Positions 1-9,682 of a stretch of 22,225 nt of DNA are shown here, piece after piece (the first letter of the stretch is position 1; each line of letters opens with the position of its first letter). A program made the position numbers and the translations under genes. Origin of the DNA: Chara braunii (lineage: Eukaryota; Streptophyta; Charophyceae; Charales; Characeae); NCBI GenBank assembly GCA_003427395.1, contig BFEA01000352.1, forward strand, positions 1,388,789 to 1,411,013, read 5' to 3'. The notes under the pieces are model-generated. The model searched no databases. It was not told the origin of the DNA and saw only the letters and a program-made list of their open reading frames with translations.

Positions 1-1521
1 GTTCTCACCTGAGCATTTTGTCTTCCCATATTCGAGCGAAAGATTCAATCTAGTTTCGCAAATTTGGTGACTAGTGGGGCGAGGCCCGCAGGAGCAGTCA
101 AGGTCGGAGTTGTCCTCCTGTGCATCCATGTCCCACTCACATATGCAATCATGCTGCTTCTTGAGATCGTTTCGCCACCCCTTAGTGACTGTGGTTGTTG
201 TTCTCATCGTTTGTGATAGTTACCTGCACAACCTTCTTCTCTGACCAAGGGCGCCTTCACTTGGTGGTGGTCGTGATCTCGTCGTTTTTCCAATATATGT
301 TATCACCTGATCGTAGTAAGTGGACCAGATACAATCAAGTAAAACATGTAACTGCAAAAAGGGAAAGTCCCAAGCACATGAAAATAAGAGAAGAGCGGAG
401 ATGGCAGGGAGGAAAGATGATAGGTAGGCAGAGTCGAGGTGAGAGAAAAAGAGGAGAATGAGGGTGAAAACTGGGTAGCTCGTTTGTCCCTCAATAAAAT
501 TTGGCCGAGTAAGGAGTCTAAGCTGAGATTTTGATGCATTCCGAACAGTTTGGCCGCGCCAGATTCGTAATTTGGGCGATGGTCTTGCCGAAATGAGAAG
601 TGAAAGCTGCGAGACATTATGCTTGGCACTTCGGGAAGGTCGTCACTGAGCAGGAAACAGCTGAAGGAAAGTCTATAGTCGAGGTCCTGAGGTATTGCTC
701 CCCCTGAGTCTGAGATCAGTTAAGGAGGAAGGTAGTAGAACAGGATGAAGAAGGTGTGGAGAGTTGGTATGAGAAAATGACAAGGGAGATGACGAGGAGA
801 CAGGGTGCCAGGTGAAGAAAACTTAGTGTGGTAGTGATTGTCCTCTTTCTTCACCCCGACCGGGACAATGGTCGTTCCTGATATAGTAAATGGTGACGTT
901 CATTTGTCCTACAGCTGCAGCCACTTGCTTAATAGTCGTGGCTTTTCGTTCAACTGGGTTCAGGGCTCGCTCTTTCTACAAGTGTCCGTGATCATAAAGC
1001 CTATTTTACTGCATTAATCTAAGGGTTGTGTGAACCCATTCGTGATGACCAGTTAGGTGCATCATGAGAAACGAGTCGAGAAGAAGGTGAAGGAACTAGT
1101 CAGACTCACCTTCAATGCTAGAAAAGAGACGTGCATGACAAGTAGAGAGACGTGGCAGTGTGGCTTCCACGGTTTGGAATTACTGTTTTTTTCTGGTGGA
1201 CTGTTGTATCTTCTGCAGCTGCCAAGAGTTGGATACTTCATCATCAGCAGACAGTTGAACTTACCAATGGCCCCATCGACCTTGCTATTGGATGGGTTCG
1301 CTGGGTCATAAACTACGGAGGTCTAACTGCGTGATGTTACTGTGTATTGTTCCGTCCACGTTCGAATAGAACACAGGAGGTGTGTAGGCTGTGCAATTAC
1401 AGTCTGGTCAATGGCAAGGCGCTAAGGCTTCAAAAGTTTGGATTAGCTCTGCAAGGGGATTATTGCTGCGGCTTTGAGGGTTGTCAGAAAACTGTTACAC
1501 TGCATTTTGGTCGTGGATGGG
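1..1521. other. Left-edge region, no supported gene
   Basis: I recognise no gene here. At the extreme left edge (1-216) the minus strand is open in one frame. Read from an ATG near 212 it ends at a donor-like CAG|GTGAGAA at about 2-9, so it could be an exon fragment. The same stretch is also open on the plus strand from about 13 to 213, so chance is just as likely. The other ORFs here are short and overlap on both strands, with no recognisable motif. Confidence 0.4.
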
Positions 1522-1786
1522 ATGTCGTCACACCACTTTTGGCCACCATTGCGGGGCCCTCAGGATCCGAAGGCACCAAGGCCCTCTCGTGTGAGTTGAG
1601 TTGGCCCCTTCTCGTATCTCGAGCGTCTGACTTTTCTTCTTCTATCCTTCTTAATCTCAGTCTAGTTTGTGTTTGCAGCGGAAGGCGGCAGGCAAGATTG
1701 CAACCCGTAGGACCGCATCAAGGCTTTTGTGGGGGTTGACCCACCGATTGCGGGAGCTCTGCCGGAGCCCAGGCGAGACTCTATAG
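1522..1786 (+). CDS. Possible small two-exon basic protein (tentative)
   Basis: This is a candidate I assembled by reading splice signals; I do not recognise it. Exon 1 (1522-1590, 23 codons) starts at an ATG with MSSHHFWPPL and ends at CGT|GTGAGT. The intron (1591-1678, 88 nt) is GT..AG and pyrimidine-rich before TTTGCAG, a typical plant size and composition. Exon 2 (1679-1786) continues in phase with a very basic stretch starting RKAAGKIATRRTASR and stops at TAG, giving about 58 residues. An AATAAA at 1831-1836 lies about 45 nt after the stop. The lysine, arginine and alanine content would suit a small nucleic-acid-binding protein, but that is only inference. The region also carries a longer unspliced ORF in another frame (1347-1739), so the choice of frame is uncertain and this may be a relic. 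Confidence 0.22.
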
Positions 1787-1830
1787 GCAGGGAACTTAGA
1801 GGTAGGCCGACACAATACCACTAGAATCCC

Positions 1831-1836
1831 AATAAA
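1831..1836 (+). promoter_or_regulatory. AATAAA polyadenylation-like hexamer
   Basis: A canonical AATAAA lies about 45 nt after the stop of the tentative spliced ORF. It is meaningful only if that ORF is transcribed, since the hexamer is common by chance in A+T-rich DNA. Confidence 0.2.
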
Positions 1837-1995
1837 CCCCTAATCTATACAGACCTGAAGTTTGGCCTGTTTGACTTTGACTTCTGTATATGTTTTGTTT
1901 TCCTTTTCAATACTTTGAATCAGAAGGGGAATCTACTATGCATGTCTAATTCATCTGTCTGTGGTAAAAATCATGATCTTTGCATATGATGATAT

Positions 1996-2683
1996 GAACT
2001 GGGGCTAGAGATGAGGTCCTCCTGACTGATCCAATCGCCTTACTCGTTTGCCTAAGACATTGAACTGGGGCTCGAGATGAGGTCCTCCTAACTGATCCGG
2101 TCGCCTTGCTCGTTTGCCTAAGACATTGAACTGGGGCTGGAGGTGAGGTCCTCTTGACTAATCCCGTTGCCTTGCTCGTTTGCCTAAGACATTGAACGGC
2201 GGTTGGAGATTAGGTCCTCCTGACTGATCCGGTCGCCTTACTCGTTTGCCTAAGACATTGAACTGGGGTCGGAGATGAGGTCCTCTTCACTGATGCGGTC
2301 GCCTTGCTCATTTGCCTAAGACATTGAACCGGGGTTGGAGATGAGGTCCTGCTTGTTTGCCTAAGACATTGGACTGAGGTTGAAGATGAGGTTCTCATGA
2401 CTGATCCGATCGCCTTGCTCGTTTGCCTAAGACATTGAACTGGGGCTGGAGATGAGGTCCTCCTGACTGATCCGGTCACCTTGCTCGTTTGCCTAAGACA
2501 TTGGACTGAGGTTGGAGATGAGGTCCTCCTGACTAATTTGATCGCCTTGCTCGTTTACCTAAGACATTAAACTGGGGCTGGAGATGAGGTCCTCATGACT
2601 GATCCGGTCGCCTTGCTCGTTTGCCTAAGACATGGAACTGGGGTTGAAGATGGGGTCCTTTTGACTAATCCGGTCGCCTTGCT
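1996..2683. repeat. 66-bp tandem repeat (minisatellite), 11 units
   Basis: Units start at 1996, 2062, 2128, 2194, 2260, 2326, 2371, 2437, 2503, 2569 and 2635. All are 66 bp except the 2326 unit, which is 45 bp through a 21-bp deletion, and the last, which is partial (49 bp). Each unit carries near-identical blocks such as GAGATGAGGTCCTC and TTGCCTAAGACATT. Since 66 = 22 codons and the deletion removes exactly 7, one minus-strand frame stays open over 2213-2479 with a repeated motif like SSPTPVQCLRQTSK. That frame is closed by a TAA at 2210-2212 and by stops in the 2503 unit. Confidence 0.93.
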
Positions 2684-3114
2684 AAGTCAATCAATTTTGC
2701 TTGTTGACAAAGGTCCGACTCTTCTCCTTGTGAGAATAGACCAGGCTAGTGTGTTAGTGATTTCATGGGATTCGACTGAGAACAACTTGGAAAGTTAAAG
2801 ATTAACTAAATAAAAAACAGGACTCATGTCCTTGTGAATCAGGACGAGTAAAAGATGAAAACTTTGGATGAACGAAATATTGTTTTTCAATTGGTTGAAT
2901 GCGTTGTTCACTTGACATGCTTGCTGGCAATGCCTTGTCTTTTGCTCAAGCTCTGTCTGTGTTCTGCTTTAGTAGGGTAGCGCTCACCTTGTGCTTTAGC
3001 GATAGGCAGGTAGATGTCTACTTTTGTTTTCGAATTGTCTCTTCATGCATGATTGTTTTGGTAGGACTTGGCTAGCCTTTGAGTTAGTAGAAATTATGGG
3101 GCCTCTTTTTCTTA
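2684..3114. other. Intergenic stretch, nothing recognised
   Basis: This moderately A+T-rich sequence lies between the minisatellite and the 405-bp duplication. I see no ORF, RNA or transposon terminus. Its last 30 bases (about 3086-3114) resemble a segment of the second duplication copy around 3630-3665, so the duplicated family may extend slightly into it. Confidence 0.5.
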
Positions 3115-3924
3115 GGGGAGATACTGTCGAAATGTCTGCTAAATTTTCAAAGTTAGTCGAGATTCAGAGATGTCAACTAGGATAGGATATAGTTTAGTTT
3201 TCGGAGTCAGTAAGAATTTTGAACACCTAGTAGGAATTCTTGTTTATTTTCAGATATTTTCTAAGTCTCGAGTTTCTTTTTAAATTTTGTCTATGAATAT
3301 TCTTTGAGCACACTTCCCTAAAGGAAATGCTGCCAAAATTTTAGTGATTTTTATATTGTTACCAGACGCTACTGCCAAGTAGCATAGACTGCAATATGAA
3401 GTTGATCTCCGTTAACTCGACAAGTCATGCATCTGCCTTGATTTTGTGACGCAGGTCACCGTTACCTGCGAGTGTTCTCATAAATCTTGAGCTTCATCAA
3501 CTTCTGCTAAATTTTCAAAGGGGAGATGTTGCCAAAATTTCTGCTAAATTTTCAAAGTTCATCAAGATTCGGAAATGTCAACTAGGATAGGATATAGTTT
3601 AGTCTTTGGAATCAGTAGGAATTTTGAACACCTAGTAGGAATTATGGGAGCCTCTTTCTAAATGAAGTGCTGCCCGAGTTTCTTTTCAGATTTTGTCTAG
3701 TGAATATTATTTGAGCACACTTCCCTAAAGGAAATGTTGTCGAAATTTTAGTGATTTTCATATTGTTATCAGACGTTACTGCCAAGTAGCATAGAGTGCA
3801 ATACGGAGTTGATCTCCGTTAACTCGACAGGTCGTGCTTGCCTTGATTTTGTGACGCAGGTCATCGTTACCTGCGAGTGTTCTCAGAGATCTTGAGCTTC
3901 GTCAACTTTTACTATCGAATTGAT
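3115..3924. repeat. 405-bp tandem duplication with polypurine boundaries
   Basis: Two adjacent copies, about 3115-3519 and 3520-3924, share anchors at a constant offset of 405-406 bp: GGGGAGAT (3115/3520), CTGCTAAATTTTC (3136/3541), AGTTTCTTTT (3271/3677) and CTTGAGCTTC (3486/3891). The middles differ (3231-3270 versus 3636-3676). Each copy starts with a purine run followed by TGTCGAAAT or TGTTGCCAAAAT. A similar AAAGGAAATG(C/T)TG motif recurs inside each copy at about 3319 and 3727. Polypurine tract followed by TG is what the left border of a 3' LTR looks like, so decayed tandem LTRs are one explanation. No coding sequence is visible. Confidence 0.8.
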
Positions 3925-3928
3925 AGTA
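3910..3928. repeat. Short perfect inverted repeat
   Basis: TACTATC and GATAGTA form 7-bp perfect arms around GAATT, right at the end of the second 405-bp copy. It may mark a duplication or element border. The function is unknown. Confidence 0.5.
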
Positions 3929-4725
3929 GGTCAGTTTGTGACTCAACTCCTACCCACCATGATACCCATGTCCAGATGTTTGTGACCCTGTGGGTGAAAG
4001 GCATTTCCGTATGAAAGAAATCCCGTCCTTGGAACCTCTCTTGAATGACCATGCAAAAGTTGTGTGAATCGGGACGGGCAGGTATGCCTTTGTTAAGAGG
4101 GGTCCTGAAAGGAGCGTAAGGGACATGAACTTGGAACAAAGGGTTTGACCACGTTTGTGACATTTGTGTGTGGATTTTCATTGGATCTCATGTGCGTGCA
4201 GATATGTATAGGGGTGAGGATTCGCTTCTGGATTAAAAATGACATTGATGATTGAATGCGGGGTGTGGGTGACAAGGACCAACTGTGGCTGTGAGAATGA
4301 CTCTCCCTGATTTCCTCTGAGACCCCTTCTTTTTCTTTTCTATTTACGCTCCCTCTTGCCGCACGCATCTAGCGAAAAGGAAGAAGTAGCCGAGCGCAAG
4401 GTTCAACTCTTGACTTTCGTCCGAACTGAGACTTAGTTCGTGTACGGCGAGTGACTCGCTAACCCGGGACTAATCCCCACTCTTGTCACCCCACAGGGAA
4501 AGAACGAGCGAACCCCGTCTCAAAGGGATTTTTCTTTTTAGATTATTGGTCGAACGTTGGTCCTAAGCCTAGAATTCGAGGTCCTTGTCCAAGACATCCC
4601 AGACTCTGGTCCAACACAAAGGGGTTTTCCACATGAGTCGGACCTGCGGCCCCTTGCTCATCGCCATCCACTACCTAAAAGACAGGGGTGCCGCAAGGGC
4701 CGAACGACTTATCCTTCAACCGTTC
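3929..4725. other. Intergenic stretch, nothing recognised
   Basis: Only short overlapping ORFs on both strands occur here, none with a recognisable motif. I see no TIR, LTR border or RNA gene. A B-box-like GGTTCAACTCT at about 4401 has no properly spaced A box. Confidence 0.45.
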
Positions 4726-4810
4726 AATATCGTGAAGGAGGGTCCCTTCACGATATTTCCCTTTCGACACTTGAGTGTTGTATGCAACCTCGAAACCCAT
4801 GAGAGGTTGC
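4726..4810. repeat. Cluster of small hairpins
   Basis: A perfect 13-bp inverted repeat (4726-4738 with 4745-4757, 6-nt loop, arm AATATCGTGAAGG) is followed by a CACTTGAGTG near-palindrome at about 4769. After that come 8-bp arms GCAACCTC (4784-4791) and GAGGTTGC (4803-4810). Together they could form a compact folded RNA or DNA structure. I do not recognise a known RNA family. Confidence 0.6.
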
Positions 4811-5098
4811 GCGGATGTGGGTAACGCATGAAGCGTCGCCATGATAACAGATCAAGTGAGTAGACATGACTGAGCATTACGCTTCCCTTAGCGGTTGCAT
4901 TCTTTTTATGCAGCTCTGCGCGGGCCTTGCTCATACACTTTGGTTTTTTTTCTGAGTTATGGGTCGGGACGTATGAAAAAGGAACTAGTGTTACGATTCT
5001 AGTCATTTTCAAAGTGCAAATTCACAATGAAAGACAATGTCACCCAATTGCGAAAGAAATGAAAGCACTTGCAAAGAGAGAGAGACCAAAGATGAGAG

Positions 5099-5139
5099 AA
5101 AGAAGAAGAAGAAGAAGAAGAAGAAGAAGAAGAAGAAGA
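5099..5139. repeat. (AAG)n microsatellite in the 3' LTR
   Basis: An uninterrupted AAG run of about 41 bases. The other LTR has the same run at 17395-17424 but only about 30 bases, so it has changed length since insertion. It produces spurious poly-K, poly-R and poly-F ORFs on both strands. Confidence 0.95.
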
Positions 5140-5380
5140 TGTACACCATCAAGACCAATGACAAATTCCCCCTTCTCTCTCCACCTTCCTCCTCCTCCTT
5201 CACTTCGACAATCTTATTCTTCTTCCAATAATAATAATAACAATGAGTGGATGGACCAGAATCAATATATGAAATTCCCTCTTACTGCTGGCACAACAAT
5301 AGGTCCACCATAGCTATGGCTTCCCCCCTTCTTCCTCCTCTCACATGCCTAGGCTATGGCGGACTACTAAGGGCTCTGCC

Positions 5381-5462
5381 CTCCTGTGCAAAGGATTACG
5401 CAAAGCGGCTATGTCGCTGCACTCCTGTCCAAAGGACAACCCAAAGCAGCTATGTCGCTGCT
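5381..5462. repeat. 41-bp tandem duplication within the LTR
   Basis: Two diverged 41-bp copies start at 5381 and 5422, each opening CTCCTGT(G/C)CAAAGGA and carrying CAGCTATGTCGCTGC or a variant. The same pair is in the 5' LTR (about 17648-17729), so the duplication predates this insertion. It could be an LTR enhancer repeat, but that is inference. Confidence 0.75.
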
Positions 5463-5928
5463 CACTAAGCCGCCATGCCTGACTCTGCCTCAAGCTTCCT
5501 TGGTGTGGCACTACCCCAACTGGGCCTTCCAGATGCAGCGCCCAACAAGGTGATGAAGATGGTGACCATCATAGCTAGGTAGGTACCTCGCCACTCTCCT
5601 CCTTCGCCCCCTTCTTCCTCCTCCTCAAGTTGGGTTGCTCGCCATAGCCAGGCTGAGCACCCAGCTGCTCTTCTCTTCCAGGCAGTGCTTCACAAGTCCA
5701 GCGCCTGGCTCCAGCAGCATGTCGACACTCCTTGCATACCGCAAATGAGCTGCTTGCTCCTCCAGAAGATATAGCGGCCTACTGGCCTCTTGGGCGATGA
5801 CTTCCTGGGCCAAGCGGCCTCCCAACAACCGGTACCTCCTCCCTTTCGGAGGGAAACATCATTGCAGGCTCTGCTATCGTCCGGACAAGCCCTAGACTCT
5901 AACCTACCGCTACTGGGCCTCTAAAAAT

Positions 5929-5936
5929 GCCAACTC
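5929..5936. repeat. Target-site duplication, left side of the LINE
   Basis: GCCAACTC here recurs directly after the LINE poly(A) at 9267-9274. The unoccupied homologous site in the other LTR (from about 18228) has a single GCCAACT, so the second copy arose with the insertion. Confidence 0.85.
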
Positions 5937-5937
5937 C

Positions 5938-7041
5938 TTGATGCACAAGAAGCGGGACAAACGGCAAGTCAAAAACTGGAGGCCAATCTCGTTATTAAAC
6001 GTGACATATAAACTATTTGCTAAAACTCTTGCTATACGCCTGGCGGGCCTGTTACCAAACCTCACTGGCTGGGAACAGGGTGCTTTTGTCAAAGGGCGGT
6101 CTATCTTTGAGAATATACTATCTACGGTCCAAGCATTAGAAGTCATAGGTAAAGAAAAAAGAGAGGTGGCAGCCCTTCTCCTTGATATGGAGAAGGCATA
6201 CGATAAGGTAGGTTGGAGTTTTGTTGCCACCATTCTGGGTAAGATGGGTTTTGGGGAGGCATTTTGTAGATGTATAGAGGCCAGCTATTATCATGCACGA
6301 TCCGTAGTAATAGTGAATGGAAGACTGTCAGAAGAATTTCCTCTTACACGCTCACTGCGCCAGGGGTGCCCGCTAGCCCCCCTGCTATTCGTACTTCAAT
6401 TGGAAGTTATGCTTGATAATCTCCGCACAAATGATAAGGTAGAAGGTCTTAGGATAAATAGTCAAGCGAAGTGGAAGGGAGGAGCACTAGCAAACGATCT
6501 GACCATCGCGTGTGAGAATACAGTAGAATCTCTCCAGGAGTTAAGGAAGGTCTTAGATAATTATTGCGAATTGTCAGAGGCTTCCATTAACTGGGATAAA
6601 TCACCTTTCTTTTTACCTCTGCTCAAAGAGTTGTGTGTGGACTGGGGGTTAAGACAGATACATGCGGTCTCATCTGAGCCTTTTTTGGGAGTACAAGTCT
6701 CGCTTGTTGATGCTTCGGATGTGCAGGACTCGATATTGGAGAACAAGGTCTCCGCCCGAATTGCAGGATGGATCCGAAATCACAAGCTCTCTCTCTACGG
6801 CAGAGCCCTCGTGCTGTCAGCAACGGCCTTCTCCATCCTGTGGTTCCCATTATCAGTAAGCTTGCTGGGAGAAAGGGCCTATCTGAAGATAAAGAGGGTG
6901 GCAGCCCGCTACCTATGGAAACCTGCAGCATCAGAAAGTCAGAGCTTCCTGCCCAAGGTGGCTTGGGATGTGGTAATTAATCCCAGCGACCAAGGAGGAC
7001 TGGAGAATCGAACCCAGTCCAGCAAAACCGAGGCCTCCTAG
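5938..7041 (+). pseudogene. LINE reverse transcriptase domain (ORF2 fragment)
   Basis: A 367-residue open stretch encodes most of a non-LTR reverse transcriptase of the RVT_1 family, which copies the element's own RNA at a nicked target. Visible in order are NWRPISLLNV (residues 13-22), QGAFVKGRSI (47-56), motif A LLDMEKAYDKV (81-91), motif B LRQGCPLAPLLF (140-151), and the catalytic motif region LANDLTIA (184-191). The usual pair of aspartates is Asn-Asp here (N186 at 6493-6495), which should abolish catalysis. The start at 5938 is simply the truncation point. After VINPSDQGGL the frame shifts and stops at TAG; the continuing NPVQQNRGLLGKW-type sequence is readable in another frame across about 7010-7065. 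Confidence 0.92.
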
Positions 7042-7311
7042 GGAAATGGGTGATTTCTGCTGTATTTGGAAACGGACAAACTGTGGGTCAAGCTAGCAGA
7101 ATACCTACTGGCCAAGGAATGGCAACTGGCCAGACCCACGGATGTTTGGAATTGTATATTTATTCCTTCATTTTGTCTCAGACGCCCAAAATCGAAACTT
7201 TGGAAAAATATAATGTCGGCATGGCGCGTGGTGTTCCCTACCTCCTTCAAACCTCCGTCTACTAAATCAGTTTATCAAACAGATAGATGGGAAATCCTTT
7301 CTCGCAGATGA
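7042..7311 (+). pseudogene. LINE ORF2, region after the RT domain
   Basis: From 7066 the frame of the RT ORF resumes with LETDKLWVKLAEYLLAKEW and DVWNCIFIPSF, which fits the segment that follows the polymerase fingers and palm in plant L1 ORF2 proteins. It ends at a stop near 7309. No catalytic residue is expected here. The recurring switches between frames 1 and 2 around 7010-7066 and 7311-7352 show small indels. Confidence 0.7.
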
Positions 7312-7329
7312 CAGCAAAGGGGCCTTCGA

Positions 7330-8062
7330 CAGAGCATGGGTCGAGAGAGGGGTGGTACAACTCAAGGATTTGTGGGATAGTGATGCAGGGCAGCGGAGAT
7401 CAGTACAGTCCCTCAAAGGCCCGCTACATCGACTGAAGTCAGTGGAGGAGAACTATAAGAGCCTAAAAGAAGCAATACCAGAATACTGGGTCAGAATGCT
7501 GCAATCACAAGGGGGGCCATCTTCTGGGTCCTGGTGGGAAGATCCGGACAATAGTAGGAAAATCATTAAAATCATAGGCCCGGAACTCCCGCAGGGTACA
7601 AGAGCTCAAGTATGGAACCTGGTTCAGCCAAATCAGATCCTAGGGAATCTAAGCCCGGGTCCAGAAAAGGTTATTGACTTAAACACAAAACTGCAGGAAG
7701 TGAGGGTATGGCTACCAGCGGTAGATAAGGGAACAAAAGGGCTGCTAATAGCCAAAAATGTATGTGCCCTTAAGGTAGAACCGCTGTTAACCGGATGGGA
7801 AGAGGGGCGGGACATAGGAGTTTCATACCAGTCTGGCCTACACAGTGGCATTGGGTCGAAAATTGCCGCAGAGTCGAAAGAAGATACATGCCATTACCCT
7901 AGCTTCCAAGAGAGCCGAGAAGGACCCGGGCTTTGCCCTAGGATCGATAAACTTTCCAATATTATGGAAAGCACTCAAAAGGATCCCGTCATAGAAGCAG
8001 GCAAGCATTCTGTGGCAACAGTCCCTCTTAATAACACTGTCGGCATCCTGGCTCGTGACTAG
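7330..8062 (+). pseudogene. LINE ORF2, C-terminal segment
   Basis: Continuous sequence in frame 2 from about 7330 reads through GAFDRAWVERGVVQLKDLW, GGPSSGSWWEDPDNSRK and KVIDLNTKLQEVRVWLP to a TAG at 8060-8062. The aromatic-rich linker after RT and before the cysteine-rich end is typical of plant L1 ORF2. The next segment (from 8063) is in the same frame, so here the break is a single in-frame stop, with separate indels in the zinc-finger part. Confidence 0.72.
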
Positions 8063-8473
8063 AGGCATGCAAATCTCAGAAACGTGCGCACGGTGCAAGT
8101 GCGGCTGGGAAACAACAACTCCCGGGCCAACGCAATTTGGTCATGGTGGACCACACAGTGGAAACAAGTCACGGGGAACAAATTTCCATGGACTCAAGAA
8201 TGGACTCTCTTTGGTCTGTGTGCAGAAGATCCAGTGCTGACCAAAGGTTGGGGCTATGTTGCCTTGGCCTGCAGAGGAGCCATACTGGAGAAAGCGAGAA
8301 ACATGATGGTTTTCAAACACAACCAAGTCGCCCAGATCAAGAACCTGATTAGAAGGTCAATCAGAGTCGATGGCAAAATAGGGGAAGGACGCAGGGAAGA
8401 ATCTGGTTCAAGCAGACCTGGGCCAATCAAGGTGCGTTGGCGAGGAGTTCCCCGGAAGGGAAACTTCAAATAG
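8055..8473 (+). pseudogene. LINE ORF2 zf-RVT-like terminus
   Basis: Frame 3 carries a cysteine-rich motif, ETCARCKCGWETTT (about 8079-8120). It matches the start of the zf-RVT domain found at the C-terminus of plant LINE proteins, which is thought to bind nucleic acid. The later part is in frame 2 (IWSWWTTQWK, PWTQEWTLFGLC, KNLIRRSIRVDGK) and ends at a stop at 8471-8473. The finger's expected downstream His/Cys ligands are lost at the frame change near 8120-8135. Confidence 0.65.
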
Positions 8474-9213
8474 CACAATGGCTACACTCCAAGGACATTG
8501 AGCCTGCATAAAGCCGCTTAGAGGCTCTCAAGGACGAAAGTGAGAACTCAACAGCACCCGAAGTGGGCGACGACTGCCTCTAGCTGTAGCAGAAGCATGC
8601 TGGATTACCTTTGTAGTACTCAAATCCTGGGAGAGATGGGTAGGGTAATCCTCCTCCCTTTTAGATTATGGTAGTTGAGCGGAGAGACTGAGACTTTGGT
8701 ATTAGCAGTAGATGGCTAGCAGGAATGAAATAAAAGGGTTCTTAGTTCCAGTACAGGCCGATTTAGGCCTGCCATGGTGACGTTATGATATAAGATTGGT
8801 TTACATTTATGCAAGAGATTATTCAAGCCATTCAGGTCCTCGTTTTAAAGTTTAAGTTTGGATGAGCTTGATAGCGCGAATGCAAACTGTCTTGAGGAGG
8901 GACTTTGGTGCTCAGGATCTATCTGGTTTCTTATGAGCCCGCCTCAATAAACAGCTGTTACATTGAGCTCGTCATTGTTGGATAGCTCACCCTTTTACTC
9001 CGAGCTTCAAAGCTTACATTTGGAAAGTGTCGTAGGATGGGATGCTGGACCCGGTTTCCGGCGGTTTTGGTTGAGATACTTGGAGCAGTTAATTTAGTTG
9101 TCGAGCTTGGCTCGTAAGCGAAACTGGCTGAGGCTGCCAGGATAACTGCGGGTTGAATTGTGAGGTCCCCGGCCTCGTCCCAATGATTTTTGTAATAAAA
9201 GTGTCAAGCTTTA

Positions 9214-9214
<1 letters not shown>
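8474..9214 (+). other. LINE 3' UTR-like segment
   Basis: About 740 bp with no ORF of note between the last ORF2 stop and the poly(A). It includes an AATAAA-like CAATAAA at about 8945 and AATAAA at 9194-9199, about 15 nt before the A tract. This suits the terminal untranslated part of a LINE transcript. Confidence 0.7.

Positions 9215-9266
<52 letters not shown>
9215..9266 (+). repeat. LINE poly(A) tail, 52 nt
   Basis: An uninterrupted run of 52 A residues directly followed by the duplicated target GCCAACTC. It marks the 3' end and plus orientation of the LINE. Confidence 0.97.
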
Positions 9267-9267
<1 letters not shown>

Positions 9268-9274
9268 CCAACTC
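9267..9274. repeat. Target-site duplication, right side of the LINE
   Basis: Second GCCAACTC, identical to 5929-5936. The LTR sequence resumes from here. Confidence 0.85.
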
Positions 9275-9641
9275 TTCTGCTCAACCTCCAATACCCGACA
9301 CTTCTACCACTACTTGAGTGGTACCGGCCTACCTGCTACTTGAGTGTTTTTCCCCGCTGCTCTAAGTGTCGCGGGCCTACCCCCGCTACTTGAGTGTTTT
9401 CCCCGTTGCAACCCTCAAAGTCACGGCCACAGGTAAGTACCGGCCCTGTGGGGCCTTTCAACCAACAAATACCCTTGCGGGTCACACCCACACTCAGTCG
9501 ACAAGCACTCAAACAGGCACGCACACACACACAAACTTAGAAATCACAGCAGAATTCGGGAATCCTAGCAAGGCATTCATTCTAGCGACAAATCCCAAAA
9601 ATCAGCAGTGTTCTCAGTCTGTGTTTTGACGGGTCATTACA

Positions 9642-9654
9642 CTACCTCCCTCTC
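9642..9654 (-). promoter_or_regulatory. Polypurine tract (plus-strand DNA primer)
   Basis: On the minus strand GAGAGGGAGGTAG abuts the LTR start TGTAATG. A purine run immediately 5' of the 3' LTR is the standard primer site for second-strand synthesis in LTR retrotransposons, and it fixes the element's orientation. Confidence 0.88.
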
Positions 9655-9682
9655 AAGAGCGAGGTCCCTTCGAGCGAGTAAC

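Larger units (their letters stand above)
5937..9266 (+). mobile_element. 5'-truncated L1-type LINE, nested in the 3' LTR
   Basis: This 3.33-kb insertion interrupts the LTR and is flanked by an 8-bp duplication (GCCAACTC). It ends in a 52-nt poly(A) preceded by AATAAA (9194-9199). It begins inside the reverse-transcriptase domain, so ORF1 and the endonuclease part of ORF2 are missing; such 5' truncation is typical of target-primed reverse transcription. ORF2 remnants run from 5938 to 8473 in several frames, followed by a ~740-bp 3' UTR-like stretch. The copy is defective. Confidence 0.93.
4989..9641 (-). repeat. 3' LTR of the gypsy element, split by a LINE
   Basis: LTR sequence occupies 4989-5936 and 9275-9641, about 1.32 kb in total, matching the intact copy at 17281-18602 throughout. 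The gap is the LINE insertion plus its duplicated target site. Inside are an (AAG)n run at about 5099-5139, an (AAT)n run near 5226, and a 41-bp tandem duplication starting at 5381 and 5422. The 9310-9410 part repeats CTACTTGAGTG-type modules and carries one module (about 26 bp) more than the other LTR. Confidence 0.92.

Noticed and set aside
4393-4412. Pol III promoter near GGTTCAACTCT
   Set aside because: The A-box-like TAGCCGAGCGCAAGG directly abuts it, too close for a tRNA or SINE.
5009-5313. Poly-K/poly-R and poly-F ORFs
   Set aside because: They come from the AAG microsatellite inside a non-coding LTR and recur at the other LTR.
7003-7022. B-box-like sequence on the minus strand (GGTTCGATTCT) suggesting a tRNA or SINE
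   Set aside because: It falls within recognisable LINE ORF2 codons and no A box lies at the right distance.
9089-9271. Poly-F protein on the minus strand
   Set aside because: It is the complement of the LINE poly(A) tail.
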